Program-made: the position numbers and the translations under genes
The notes under the pieces: model-generated
Told to the model about the DNA's origin: nothing
The model's input: the letters and a program-made list of their open reading frames with translations, nothing else
Database searches by the model: none
Shown: piece by piece, positions 15,431 through 22,289 of the stretch
How positions within the stretch are numbered: the stretch's first letter is position 1
How the letters are laid out: each line of letters opens with the position of its first letter
Assembly (NCBI GenBank): GCA_910585065.1
Contig: CAJUCG010000029.1
Location: 1-22,289, forward strand
Origin: an uncultured Lachnospiraceae bacterium
GTDB lineage: Bacteria > Bacillota > Clostridia > Lachnospirales > Lachnospiraceae
DNA length: 22,289 nucleotides
Direction: 5' to 3'

Positions 15431-15682
15431 TTGAGATTTTTTACAAGGTGCAAAATCCTATACCGGGTTTTCATGTTTTTTTGCGTGTGTATGGGAATAA
15501 TTCTTGGTCTTCGGTTATTAAGTGGAACTTGCGATTTTACTTTTGTTGGTATTTTTTTATTTTTGATTATCTATTTGATTATGCTCAAATGTGTTATCAC
15601 AGATGCAGAGGAGGATTTGACGGCAATAATGAAATTGGTGAACGAATCCGAAACTACCAAAGATTCAAAGGGGACAGAATAG
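15431..15682 (+). CDS. Small two-helix membrane protein, 83 aa, unknown function
   Basis: The frame begins with TTG, six bases after AAGGAGG. It encodes a basic N-terminus (RFFTRCKILYR), a first hydrophobic helix (about 12-31), a short turn, a second hydrophobic helix (about 37-55) and a charged C-terminal tail of about 28 residues (DAEEDLTAIMKLVNESE). The likely topology is a hairpin with both ends inside. I do not recognise a family. It lies 58 bases after the xylosidase gene with no terminator between, so it may be the last gene of that operon, and about 180 bases before secG, which has its own promoter. Overlapping frames in the same region have no ribosome site and are not supported. Confidence 0.65.
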   Translation: MRFFTRCKILYRVFMFFCVCMGIILGLRLLSGTCDFTFVGIFLFLIIYLIMLKCVITDAEEDLTAIMKLVNESETTKDSKGTE

Positions 15683-15707
15683 ATAAAATTTTCGCGCAAG
15701 AAAATAC

Positions 15708-15736
15708 TTGAAATCCTGCTACGGATATGCTATAAT
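15708..15736 (+). promoter_or_regulatory. Sigma-A promoter of secG
   Basis: TTGAAA (15708-15713), 17 bases, TATAAT (15731-15736), with a TGC extension directly before the -10 box. A 6-bp inverted repeat (ATTTTC 15688-15693, GAAAAT 15700-15705) ends just before the -35 box. Confidence 0.8.
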
Positions 15737-15742
15737 CAAGAC

Positions 15743-15863
15743 CATGACTTTGAACAGGCTGTGCAGGGTCGTAGAAGGAAAGCGGTAAAAGCGGGAAGGA
15801 TTGAACCGTGCAGCGCTTTCTTGGCGAAATATGCGAAAAGCGGAAGGAAAGGAACGAGGAAGC
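15743..15863 (+). other. Leader of secG, about 120 bases, purine-rich and possibly structured
   Basis: From the expected transcript start to the secG start there is no convincing gene. CGCTTT/AAAGCG can pair around 15814-15842, and GTGCAG occurs twice. I do not recognise a riboswitch class. Confidence 0.35.
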
Positions 15864-16103
15864 ATGGAAGTTTTAAGAGGTATTGTTACAGTAATTTATG
15901 TATTGCTCTGTATTGCATTGATTGTGGTTGTACTGATGCAGGAGGGCAAATCCGCAGGGCTTTCCGGAGCGATCAACGGTGTGGCAGATACGTACTGGGG
16001 CAAGAATAAAGGACGTTCAATGGAGGGGACTTTGGAGAAGATCACAAAGATCCTCGCTGCACTCTTTATTATTTTCTCGATTGTTCTGGCAATGAAATGG
16101 TAA
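15864..16103 (+). CDS. secG: Preprotein translocase subunit SecG
   Basis: The 79-residue protein has the SecG layout of two membrane helices (about 5-25 and 58-78). The loop between them has the conserved VVVLMQEGKSAGLSGAI followed by a GKNKGRSMEGTLEKIT segment. SecG is the small non-essential partner of SecYE and raises the efficiency of SecA-driven export. I take ATG 15864, because the product then begins MEVLRGIVTVIY as in relatives; an in-frame TTG at 15801 would add 21 polar residues not seen in the family. The ribosome site is GAGG (15856-15859), rather close. The gene has its own promoter and terminator and sits upstream of rnr and smpB, a common order in Firmicutes. Confidence 0.95.
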   Translation: MEVLRGIVTVIYVLLCIALIVVVLMQEGKSAGLSGAINGVADTYWGKNKGRSMEGTLEKITKILAALFIIFSIVLAMKW

Positions 16104-16111
16104 ATCAATCC

Positions 16112-16142
16112 AAAGGACATGGCTCTTGGCGTGTCCTTTTTT
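16112..16142 (+). terminator. Intrinsic terminator after secG
   Basis: AAAGGACATG (16112-16121) pairs with CGTGTCCTTT (16130-16139), including one G-T pair, around an 8-base loop and runs into six T. It starts nine bases after the stop. Confidence 0.88.
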
Positions 16143-16252
16143 ACGTTTTAAGGGCGAAAAACTGCATTATTTAGAGCGAAATTAAAATATCTGCAAAAAA
16201 AGATTGAAAGTGCTATGGCATCTTTTGCTGTGTGCTTTGGAAATGAGGGAAG

Positions 16253-18361
16253 ATGGAAGACAAAAAACAGGTGCTTTATGAATTGATCACAGATAAGAAT
16301 TATCGGCCAATGCGTTTTAAAGAACTTGCGGTATTGTTGATGGTGCCGAAGGCGGAGCGCGAGGAATTAAAACAAATGCTTGACGCGCTGATTCACGAGG
16401 GAAAGATCACAGTGGATACAATGAGCCGTTACCGCGCGGCGGACGCAGACAAAAAGACGGGTATATTTCACGGGACAAGCCGCGGGTTTGGCTTTGTGAG
16501 TGTCGAGGGGGAAAAAGAGGATTATTTTATTCCGGGGGAGGAGACAAAGGGCGCACTGGACGGGGATACAGTACGGATTTTGGTGCAGGAGGAAAGGAGT
16601 TTAGGAAAACGGGCACAGGGCAGGGTGCTTGAGATTATAGAACACGGGACAAAACAGATTGTTGGTACCTATCAGAAGGGAAAGAGTTTTGGCTTTGTTA
16701 TTCCAGACAACCAAAAATTTGCCTACGATGTATTTATTCCCAAGGGAAAGACCGCAGGAGCGGTAAATGGGCATAAAGTCCTAGTGGAGCTTACCGATTA
16801 TGGAGATGAGAAAAAGAATCCCGAAGGAGAAGTCGTCAAAGTGATCGGACATATCAATGATCCGGGGGTGGATGTACTTTCTGTAGTTTACGCTTACGGC
16901 ATTCCGCTTGAATATCCGGAGGCAGTCTATACGCAGACTGAGCGCGTCTTGGAGGAAGTTGCCGCAGAGCAGATGGAGGGGCGGCTTGATTTGAGGGGAC
17001 TTCTTACCATTACTATCGATGGCGAGGACGCGAAGGATTTGGACGATGCGATCACATTAAACTGCAAGGGGGATCACTGGGAGTTAGGTGTGCATATCGC
17101 GGATGTCAGCGAGTATGTAAAGGAGGGGTCGGCACTTGACAAGGAGGCGTATAAGCGCGGGACAAGTGTCTATCTGGTAGATCGCGTAATTCCGATGCTG
17201 CCGCATCGCCTCTCAAATGGCATCTGTTCATTAAATGCAGGCAGCGATCGACTGGCATTAAGCTGTCTGATGGAGATTGATAAAAAGGGAAATGTGGTGG
17301 GACATCAGATTGCGGAAACCGTGATCAATGTCAATTACCGTATGACTTATACTTCGGTAAAGAAAATCATTGAGGATCACGACGAGGAAGAGTGTGCATC
17401 TTACAAAGAACTTGTACCCATGCTGCTGCAGATGGATGAACTTGCGGGAATTTTGCGGGAAAAGAGAAGAAAGCGCGGATCGATCGATTTTGATTTCCCG
17501 GAGTGTAAGATTATGGTGGATGAGGCGGGCAATCCCCTAGAGATCAAGCCGTATGAGCGCGATCGCGCAACAAAATTAATTGAAGATTTTATGCTGATCG
17601 CCAACGAGACCGTCGCGGAAGATTACTATTGGCAGGAATTACCATTTTTATATCGGACACACGAGAATCCGGATACGGAGAAGATTCAGAAATTAGGAAT
17701 CTTTATCAATAATTTCGGCTATAGCATTCATATCGGGCAGGATGAGATTCATCCCAAGGAACTGCAAAAACTTCTTGAGAAAGTGGATGGGACAGCCGAG
17801 GAGCCGATGATTGCAAGGCTCTGTCTGCGCTCGATGAAGCAGGCAAAATATACGGATTACTGCGACGGGCATTTCGGGCTGGCGGCAAAATATTACTGCC
17901 ACTTTACCTCCCCTATCCGACGATACCCGGATTTGCAAATTCACCGGATCATCAAGGAAAATCTGCGTGGAAAACTTGATGAAAAGCGTATCTCCCACTA
18001 TCGCGGAATCCTCCTTGAGGCGGCAAAACAGGCGAGTCAGACGGAACGCCGGGCGGACGAGGCGGAGCGCGAGGTGGAGAAATTAAAGAAAGTAGAATAT
18101 ATGTCGAAAAAACTCGGCGAGGTTTTCGAGGGAGTGATTTCCGGAGTGACTTCCTGGGGGATGTATGTGGAACTGCCAAATACGGTGGAGGGAATGGTGC
18201 GTCTTTCCGAGATGGGTGACGATTACTATATTTTCGATGAGGCGGGCTATCAGCTAATTGGCGAGCATACAAGGAGAACCTACAAGCTTGGACAAAAAGT
18301 GAAAGTCGAGATTGTGGCGACGGACAAGGCATTAAAAACAATTGAGATGCTATTAGTGTAG
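16253..18361 (+). CDS. rnr: Ribonuclease R (3'-5' exoribonuclease)
   Basis: The 702-residue protein is a full RNase R. It has an N-terminal winged-helix segment (about 1-60) and two OB-type cold-shock domains, GTSRGFGFVSVEGE near 75 and KGKSFGFVIPDN near 140. The RNB catalytic domain (about 235-560) carries the four metal aspartates Asp256, Asp262, Asp264 and Asp265 in DGEDAKDLDD, as well as YCHFTSPIRRYPDL. A C-terminal S1 domain (about 622-700, VTSWGMYVELPNTVEGMV) follows. It degrades structured RNA and, with tmRNA-SmpB, the faulty mRNA of rescued ribosomes. ATG 16253 follows GAGG at 16245-16248. No clear promoter was seen in the 110 bases after the secG terminator, so part of its transcription may come from read-through. 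Confidence 0.96.
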   Translation: MEDKKQVLYELITDKNYRPMRFKELAVLLMVPKAEREELKQMLDALIHEGKITVDTMSRYRAADADKKTGIFHGTSRGFGFVSVEGEKEDYFIPGEETKGALDGDTVRILVQEERSLGKRAQGRVLEIIEHGTKQIVGTYQKGKSFGFVIPDNQKFAYDVFIPKGKTAGAVNGHKVLVELTDYGDEKKNPEGEVVKVIGHINDPGVDVLSVVYAYGIPLEYPEAVYTQTERVLEEVAAEQMEGRLDLRGLLTITIDGEDAKDLDDAITLNCKGDHWELGVHIADVSEYVKEGSALDKEAYKRGTSVYLVDRVIPMLPHRLSNGICSLNAGSDRLALSCLMEIDKKGNVVGHQIAETVINVNYRMTYTSVKKIIEDHDEEECASYKELVPMLLQMDELAGILREKRRKRGSIDFDFPECKIMVDEAGNPLEIKPYERDRATKLIEDFMLIANETVAEDYYWQELPFLYRTHENPDTEKIQKLGIFINNFGYSIHIGQDEIHPKELQKLLEKVDGTAEEPMIARLCLRSMKQAKYTDYCDGHFGLAAKYYCHFTSPIRRYPDLQIHRIIKENLRGKLDEKRISHYRGILLEAAKQASQTERRADEAEREVEKLKKVEYMSKKLGEVFEGVISGVTSWGMYVELPNTVEGMVRLSEMGDDYYIFDEAGYQLIGEHTRRTYKLGQKVKVEIVATDKALKTIEMLLV

Positions 18362-18466
18362 GATAATGCAGGGAATATCGCGATTATAATATAATAGTTT
18401 TTATAAAAGTATAATTAGAGAAAAATATTATAGCATAAATTTTTATTAGAGCAGAAACGAGGGAGT

Positions 18467-18943
18467 ATGGCAAAGAGTTCAAAGGAAGGAAAAAAGATTG
18501 TAGCGAACAATAAAAAGGCATTTTTTGACTATTTTATTGAAGAAATGTATGAAGCGGGAATTTCACTTGCCGGGACGGAGGTAAAATCTCTGCGTATGGG
18601 GAAGGGAAGCATTAAAGAGGCGTTTATTCGCATTGAGAGGGGCGAGGTATATCTGTACGGTATGCATATCAGCCCGTATGAGAAGGGCAATATTTTTAAT
18701 AAAGATCCTCTGCGCGTGCGCAAGCTTCTGCTGCACAAGTATGAGATTAACAAATTGCTGGGAAAAATCAAGGAAAAGGGATATACGCTGGTGCCATTAA
18801 ACATTTATTTTAAGGGAAGCCTGGTCAAGGTGGAAGTTGGTCTGGCACGCGGGAAGAAACTTTATGACAAGCGCGAGGCGATCGCGAAGAAAGATCAGCG
18901 CAGAGAGGCGGAGAAGGACTTTAAAGTAAAGAATCTATATTAA
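18467..18943 (+). CDS. smpB: SsrA-binding protein SmpB
   Basis: The 158-residue protein is a complete SmpB: VANNKKAFFDYFIEE, the family mark EAGISLAGTEVKSLR, HISPYEKG, LLLHKYEI and the C-terminal KKLYDKREAIAKKDQRRE. The tail enters the ribosomal decoding centre. It binds tmRNA and brings it to stalled ribosomes. ATG 18467 has GAGGGAG close upstream (18459-18465). The 105 bases before it are very AT-rich with two TATAAT-like boxes (18385-18390, 18410-18415) but no good -35 box, so a promoter there is possible and unproven. The partner RNA gene lies in this window at 22110-22289 on the other strand, and RNase R is directly upstream. Confidence 0.97.
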   Translation: MAKSSKEGKKIVANNKKAFFDYFIEEMYEAGISLAGTEVKSLRMGKGSIKEAFIRIERGEVYLYGMHISPYEKGNIFNKDPLRVRKLLLHKYEINKLLGKIKEKGYTLVPLNIYFKGSLVKVEVGLARGKKLYDKREAIAKKDQRREAEKDFKVKNLY

Positions 18944-18946
18944 AAC

Positions 18947-19016
18947 AGCAGTTTCCCGGAGCAGTGCCCGAAAGAAATTCTGACGCTGAAAAGGGAAACT
19001 GTGGGACTGAAAATAA
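18947..19016 (+). repeat. Diverged, shortened hairpin leader repeat between smpB and ppaC
   Basis: GCAGTTTCCC (18948-18957) pairs with GGGAAACTGT (18993-19002), and inside CAGTG (18962-18966) pairs with CGCTG (18984-18988). The right flank GGGACTGAAAATAAGG resembles GGAACTAAAAATAGG of the other copies and again runs into the next ribosome site. The order of parts is the same, although the sequence differs. Confidence 0.65.
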
Positions 19017-19027
19017 GGGGAGAAAGT

Positions 19028-20674
19028 ATGGCAGAGCAGGAGCGCGAAATTTTTGTGATCGGGCATAAGAATCCGGACACGGATTCCATTTGTTCCGCAA
19101 TTGCATACGCAAACCTAAAGAAAATTTTGACGGGAAGAGCATATGTGCCAATGCGGGCGGGACAGATCAACGCGGAGACACAGTATGTGCTGAACCGTTT
19201 TGGAGTGAAGATGCCGGAGTATATCTCAGATGTTTCCACCCAGGTGCGCGATATTGAGATCCGGAACACAGCGGGGGTAAATAGTCAGATCTCGCTGAAA
19301 AAAGCATGGATGTTAATGAAAAAGCAGAATGTGGTGACGCTTCCCATCACGGAAGGCAGGAAATTAGCGGGGTTAATTACCATCAGTGATATTGCAACTT
19401 CGTATATGGAAGTATATGACAGTAAAATTTTGGCAGAAGCGAAAACGCCATATACCAATATTTTGGAAACTCTGGACGGCACAATGGTTGTCGGTGATCC
19501 GGGGGAGATATTCACTGAAGGAAAAGTGCTGATTGCGGCGGCAAACCCGGATTTAATGGAAGATTATATTGAGGAACATGATTTGGTGATTCTTGGAAAT
19601 CGCTATGAATCGCAATTATGCGCGATCGAGATGAATGCAGGCTGCATTATTGTATGCGAGGGGGCGAAGGTTTCCCATACGATACAGATGCTGGCGAAAG
19701 AACATGGCTGTACTGTGATCAGCACGCCGCACGATACGTACACGGTGGCGCGGCTGATTCACCAGAGTATGCCGATCGCACATTTTATGGTGCGGGACAA
19801 TCTAAATACCTTTCAAAAGGATGCATTTGTCGAAGAAATTAAAAATGTGATGGCACAGAAGCGCAACAGAGATTTCCCAATTCTTGACCGCAAGGGCAAT
19901 TACTGCGGGATGATTTCTCGCCGAAATTTATTAAATATGCGGCGAAAACAAGTGGTTTTAGTTGATCACAATGAAAAGACTCAGGCGGTGGACGGTGTGG
20001 ACGAGGCAGAGATCTTAGAGATTATTGACCATCATCGGCTTGGCACAATTGAGACGATGTCGCCCGTCTTTTTCCGCAATCAGCCGCTCGGCTGCACGGC
20101 AACGATTATTTATCAGATGTACCAGGAAAATGGGGTAGAGATTGATACAAAAATAGCCAGCCTTTTATGTGCAGCAATTATCTCTGATACACTAATGTAT
20201 CGTTCCCCGACCTGTACAGGGGTTGATCGGGCGGCAGCAGAAGCACTTGCGGCAATTGCAAAATTTGATGTGACAGAGTTTGCCGGGGAGATGTTCGAGG
20301 CGGGCAGCGATCTGAAACTAAAATCTTCCGAGGAGATTTTTTATCAGGATTTTAAAAAATTCTCTGCGGGAAATATTATGTTTGGTGTCGGACAGATCAA
20401 TTCAATGAATGCGCTGGGGCTGGCGGAGCTAAAGGAACGGCTGCTGCCGTATATGGAGAAGGCATACAAGGAACTGGGCGTTGATATGGTATTTTTTATG
20501 CTGACTAATATCATACGTGAATCGACCGAAGTACTCTACATCGGGAACGGGGCGGAAAGCTTGCTTGAAAATGCATTTCATGTCAAAGCGAGGGAGAAAG
20601 GCTTTTTGCTTGCAGGTGTGGTATCGCGCAAAAAGCAGATGATTCCTGCGGTGGTGGAGGCAATCAATTCATAG
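19028..20674 (+). CDS. ppaC: Manganese-dependent inorganic pyrophosphatase with regulatory CBS and DRTGG domains
   Basis: This 548-residue family II pyrophosphatase hydrolyses PPi and so pulls biosynthetic reactions forward. The DHH half begins with GHKNPDTDSICSAIAYA (His13, Asp17, Asp19 bind metal). It is split by a regulatory insert of about 240 residues: one CBS motif (VVTLPITEGRKLAGLITISD), a DRTGG-type domain and a second CBS motif (DFPILDRKGNYCGMISRRNLL). The catalytic part resumes with Asp334-His335-His336, SDTLMYRSP and the C-terminal DHHA2 domain, with the substrate-binding SRKKQ near 533-537. CBS-PPases of this kind are known in clostridia to respond to AMP, ADP, ATP and diadenosine polyphosphates. 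ATG 19028 follows AGGGGAG (19016-19022); an in-frame GTG at 19001 lies inside the hairpin repeat and is unlikely. Its 3' end overlaps the convergent MATE gene by 11 bases. Confidence 0.95.
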   Translation: MAEQEREIFVIGHKNPDTDSICSAIAYANLKKILTGRAYVPMRAGQINAETQYVLNRFGVKMPEYISDVSTQVRDIEIRNTAGVNSQISLKKAWMLMKKQNVVTLPITEGRKLAGLITISDIATSYMEVYDSKILAEAKTPYTNILETLDGTMVVGDPGEIFTEGKVLIAAANPDLMEDYIEEHDLVILGNRYESQLCAIEMNAGCIIVCEGAKVSHTIQMLAKEHGCTVISTPHDTYTVARLIHQSMPIAHFMVRDNLNTFQKDAFVEEIKNVMAQKRNRDFPILDRKGNYCGMISRRNLLNMRRKQVVLVDHNEKTQAVDGVDEAEILEIIDHHRLGTIETMSPVFFRNQPLGCTATIIYQMYQENGVEIDTKIASLLCAAIISDTLMYRSPTCTGVDRAAAEALAAIAKFDVTEFAGEMFEAGSDLKLKSSEEIFYQDFKKFSAGNIMFGVGQINSMNALGLAELKERLLPYMEKAYKELGVDMVFFMLTNIIRESTEVLYIGNGAESLLENAFHVKAREKGFLLAGVVSRKKQMIPAVVEAINS

Positions 20675-22028
20675 GTCTTGTCAGATCCTTCACCCATTTA
20701 TATTTTCGAAAGCGAAAGATCACCCAGGGAATCTTTCCTACCTCGTCTAAGCAGGTACAGGAATAAACGATAAGCGGAGACCAGTGCAGGACAAATGCCG
20801 CCACAAGTGCCAAGGGAATGGCAAGCAGCCACATACAGACAATCAGGCTGTACATATCGAACAGAGTGTCACCGCCCCCGTCTAACACCCCATTGATTAC
20901 AACGGTATTGATACAGCGGCCAATCATATAGACCGCGATAATCCCCATCATTCCTATAAGATATTCTCTGGCCTGAGAGGTTAGGGTTACTCTATTTATA
21001 ATAAGTGGGGTCACGGCAAGCACAAGGGCAGCGGATACAAAGCCAATGACATAAGAAATATTTTTAAGCTTTATCCCATAGGCTTTTCCGCGTTCAAGGT
21101 GCCCTGCACCAAGTTCATTTCCTACCATGATCCCCGCCGCGCTTCCAATACCGTTGCACATACAACAGATCAGGTCACGGACAACTGCTGCCACAGAATT
21201 GGCGGCTGCCGCATCAGTTCCCATATGTCCCATAATGGCGGTATAGGACGTAAATCCGATCCCCCAACATAAAGATCCTCCCATAAGGGGGAGACATTGT
21301 TTTGCAAAATCAGATTTCAACAGTTTTGGTATTTGGAAAAATCTTCCAAATACTGGGCGGATATAGGATGTTTTCGCGGATATCACAATGCAAAGGACAA
21401 GTTCAACAATGCGGGAGATGGTGGTGGCGAGAGCTGCCCCCCTTGCCTGCATCCTCGGCGCGCCAAGTAATCCAAAAATAAATACAGCATTCAGACCAAT
21501 ATTTAAAATTACTGCACAGGAGCTGATAAATACGCAGGGCTTCACATGATCGGATATCTTCATCACCGCCAGATAACACTGGGAAATACCAGTAAGCAAA
21601 TATGACCAGCCAGCAATGCGCAGATAGGAGCTGCCGATAGCGATGAGTGGAGCATCCGGTGTGAAGATATGCATAAGCAGTTCTGGCATAAGTTCACAGG
21701 CAAGGAAAAACAGTACGGAGACAGCACCGCTGAACCGAAGAATCAAGTTAAATATATTTTCCAGTGTATATTTATCGCGCTTTCCCCAATATTGCGCGCC
21801 AAGGATAGCTCCCGCTCCCGCGATTGCCGTGACAAACATATTCTGTATAAACTGGATTTGAGTCGCTAAGGAAACGGCGGTCATCTCATCCTGTGCTACC
21901 TTCCCCAACATCAGTGCATCCCCTGCCGCTACGGACGCAAGCATCAGGCTCTGGAATGCGATGGGAAAGGCAAGCCTTGCTAAAATATTGTAGAATTCTT
22001 TTTTATTGATCTGCATTTTGGATTTCAT
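20664..22028 (-). CDS. MATE family multidrug/cation efflux transporter
   Basis: The 454-residue membrane protein has about 12 hydrophobic helices in two halves and typical MATE segments near the start (LARLAFPIAFQSLM, GDALMLGKVAQDEMTAVSLA, GAGAILGAQYWGKRD) and in the second half (NSVAAVVRDLICCMCNGIGS, GNELGAGHLERGKAYG). Such proteins export organic cations, drugs or metabolites by Na+ or H+ antiport; the substrate is not readable from sequence. I chose ATG 22028 because AGGGGG (22033-22038 on the other strand) precedes it. An in-frame ATG at 22058 would add ten residues but has no clear ribosome site. The gene is convergent with ppaC, overlapping its stop, and lies downstream of the tmRNA terminator. 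No own promoter is evident in the short gap, which is an open point. Confidence 0.92.
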   Translation of the reverse strand: MKSKMQINKKEFYNILARLAFPIAFQSLMLASVAAGDALMLGKVAQDEMTAVSLATQIQFIQNMFVTAIAGAGAILGAQYWGKRDKYTLENIFNLILRFSGAVSVLFFLACELMPELLMHIFTPDAPLIAIGSSYLRIAGWSYLLTGISQCYLAVMKISDHVKPCVFISSCAVILNIGLNAVFIFGLLGAPRMQARGAALATTISRIVELVLCIVISAKTSYIRPVFGRFFQIPKLLKSDFAKQCLPLMGGSLCWGIGFTSYTAIMGHMGTDAAAANSVAAVVRDLICCMCNGIGSAAGIMVGNELGAGHLERGKAYGIKLKNISYVIGFVSAALVLAVTPLIINRVTLTSQAREYLIGMMGIIAVYMIGRCINTVVINGVLDGGGDTLFDMYSLIVCMWLLAIPLALVAAFVLHWSPLIVYSCTCLDEVGKIPWVIFRFRKYKWVKDLTRPMN

Positions 22029-22073
22029 TTTTCCCCCTGTTATATTTCTCATCCCCATCCATCAATCGAAAAG

Positions 22074-22102
22074 AAGGACGGCTGCAAATTGCAGCCGTCC
22101 TT
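22074..22102 (-). terminator. Intrinsic terminator of tmRNA, probably bidirectional
   Basis: AAGGACGGCTGCAA (22074-22087) and TTGCAGCCGTCCTT (22089-22102) are perfectly complementary. The innermost A-T pairs probably open to form the loop. On the minus strand the stem is followed by TTCTTTTC; on the plus strand by TT. It lies just after the tmRNA 3' end. Confidence 0.88.
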
Positions 22103-22109
22103 TTACCAG

Positions 22110-22289
22110 TGGACCTGAGGGGAGTCGAACCCCTGTCCGAAAGCCCATCCACTGCGGCATCTCCCATCACAGTCAGTTATTTGACATTCCCTCCATCCGG
22201 TGCTAGCTGACAAGCTCCGGATTTTAGTAGCTTCATAAGATCTTCCGGCTCCGCAAAGCTTAGGAGTCAGAGTGCCCTGCAAGTTTGAT
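22110..22289 (-). ncRNA. ssrA: Transfer-messenger RNA, 3' part
   Basis: On the minus strand the T-arm is clear: stem AGGGG/CCCCT (22118-22122 with 22130-22134) with loop TTCGACT. It is followed by the 7-base acceptor strand CAGGTCC (22111-22117) and discriminator A (22110), closely like the tmRNA 3' ends of E. coli and B. subtilis. The next bases read CTG, so CCA is not encoded and must be added by CCA nucleotidyltransferase. The segment up to 22289 covers the 3' pseudoknot region. The tag reading frame and the 5' tRNA-like half are beyond the window. tmRNA with SmpB (18467-18943) frees stalled ribosomes and tags the unfinished protein for proteolysis. Confidence 0.9.

Noticed and set aside
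15801..15863. Upstream TTG start for secG
   Set aside because: It adds 21 polar residues before the first helix that SecG proteins do not have; ATG 15864 gives the normal length.
15382..16009. Overlapping frames at 15382-15711 and 15761-16009
   Set aside because: They lack ribosome sites and are shadows of the 83-residue membrane gene and of secG, whose membrane helices and spacing are convincing.

Overview
The window looks like chromosome of a spore-forming, anaerobic Gram-positive of the Lachnospiraceae (Clostridium cluster XIVa) type. The reasons are a near full-length spoIVA, a CBS/DRTGG-type manganese pyrophosphatase, AGGAGG-type ribosome binding sites with several TTG starts, consensus sigma-A promoters, and a set of xylan/arabinan-degrading genes typical of gut or rumen fibre degraders. 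The genus cannot be fixed from the sequence alone.

Layout. At 1-447 is the 3' part of hisIE, followed by an unannotatable 41-residue membrane peptide (474-599), a NodB-type polysaccharide deacetylase (633-1475) and spoIVA (1612-3096), which has a good sigma-E-like promoter and a strong terminator. A 457-base intergenic region (3097-3553) carries a consensus promoter, an 11-bp inverted repeat at the expected transcript start, and two identical tandem 105-bp repeats. It leads into an extracellular lipoprotein GH43 endo-arabinanase (3554-5202) whose reading frame is broken at a run of five G. A chemoreceptor (5383-7419) and a secreted SH3b-SH3b-NlpC/P60 cell-wall hydrolase (7560-8672) follow, each with its own promoter.

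From 8897 to 15372 is a probable operon for 4-O-methyl-glucuronoxylan fragments. GH67 alpha-glucuronidase frees (methyl)glucuronate from xylo-oligosaccharides, and GH43 beta-xylosidase cleaves the remaining xylo-oligomers. UxuB and UxuA carry the uronate branch (fructuronate to mannonate to KDG). The glucuronate isomerase, KDG kinase/aldolase, transporter and regulator are not in this window. A small two-helix membrane protein (15431-15682) follows.

From 15700 onward is the conserved secG - rnr - smpB group, then ppaC. Convergent to these are a MATE transporter gene and, at the window edge, the 3' half of tmRNA (ssrA) with its terminator. SmpB, tmRNA and RNase R act together in trans-translation.

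The most unusual element is a family of long hairpin repeats placed directly before ribosome binding sites: two tandem copies before the GH43 arabinanase, one copy between uxuA and uxuB, a solo flank sequence before uxuA, and a diverged, shortened copy between smpB and ppaC. The copies differ in sequence but keep base pairing through compensatory changes. This supports a structured element, either a small mobile repeat or an RNA leader element.
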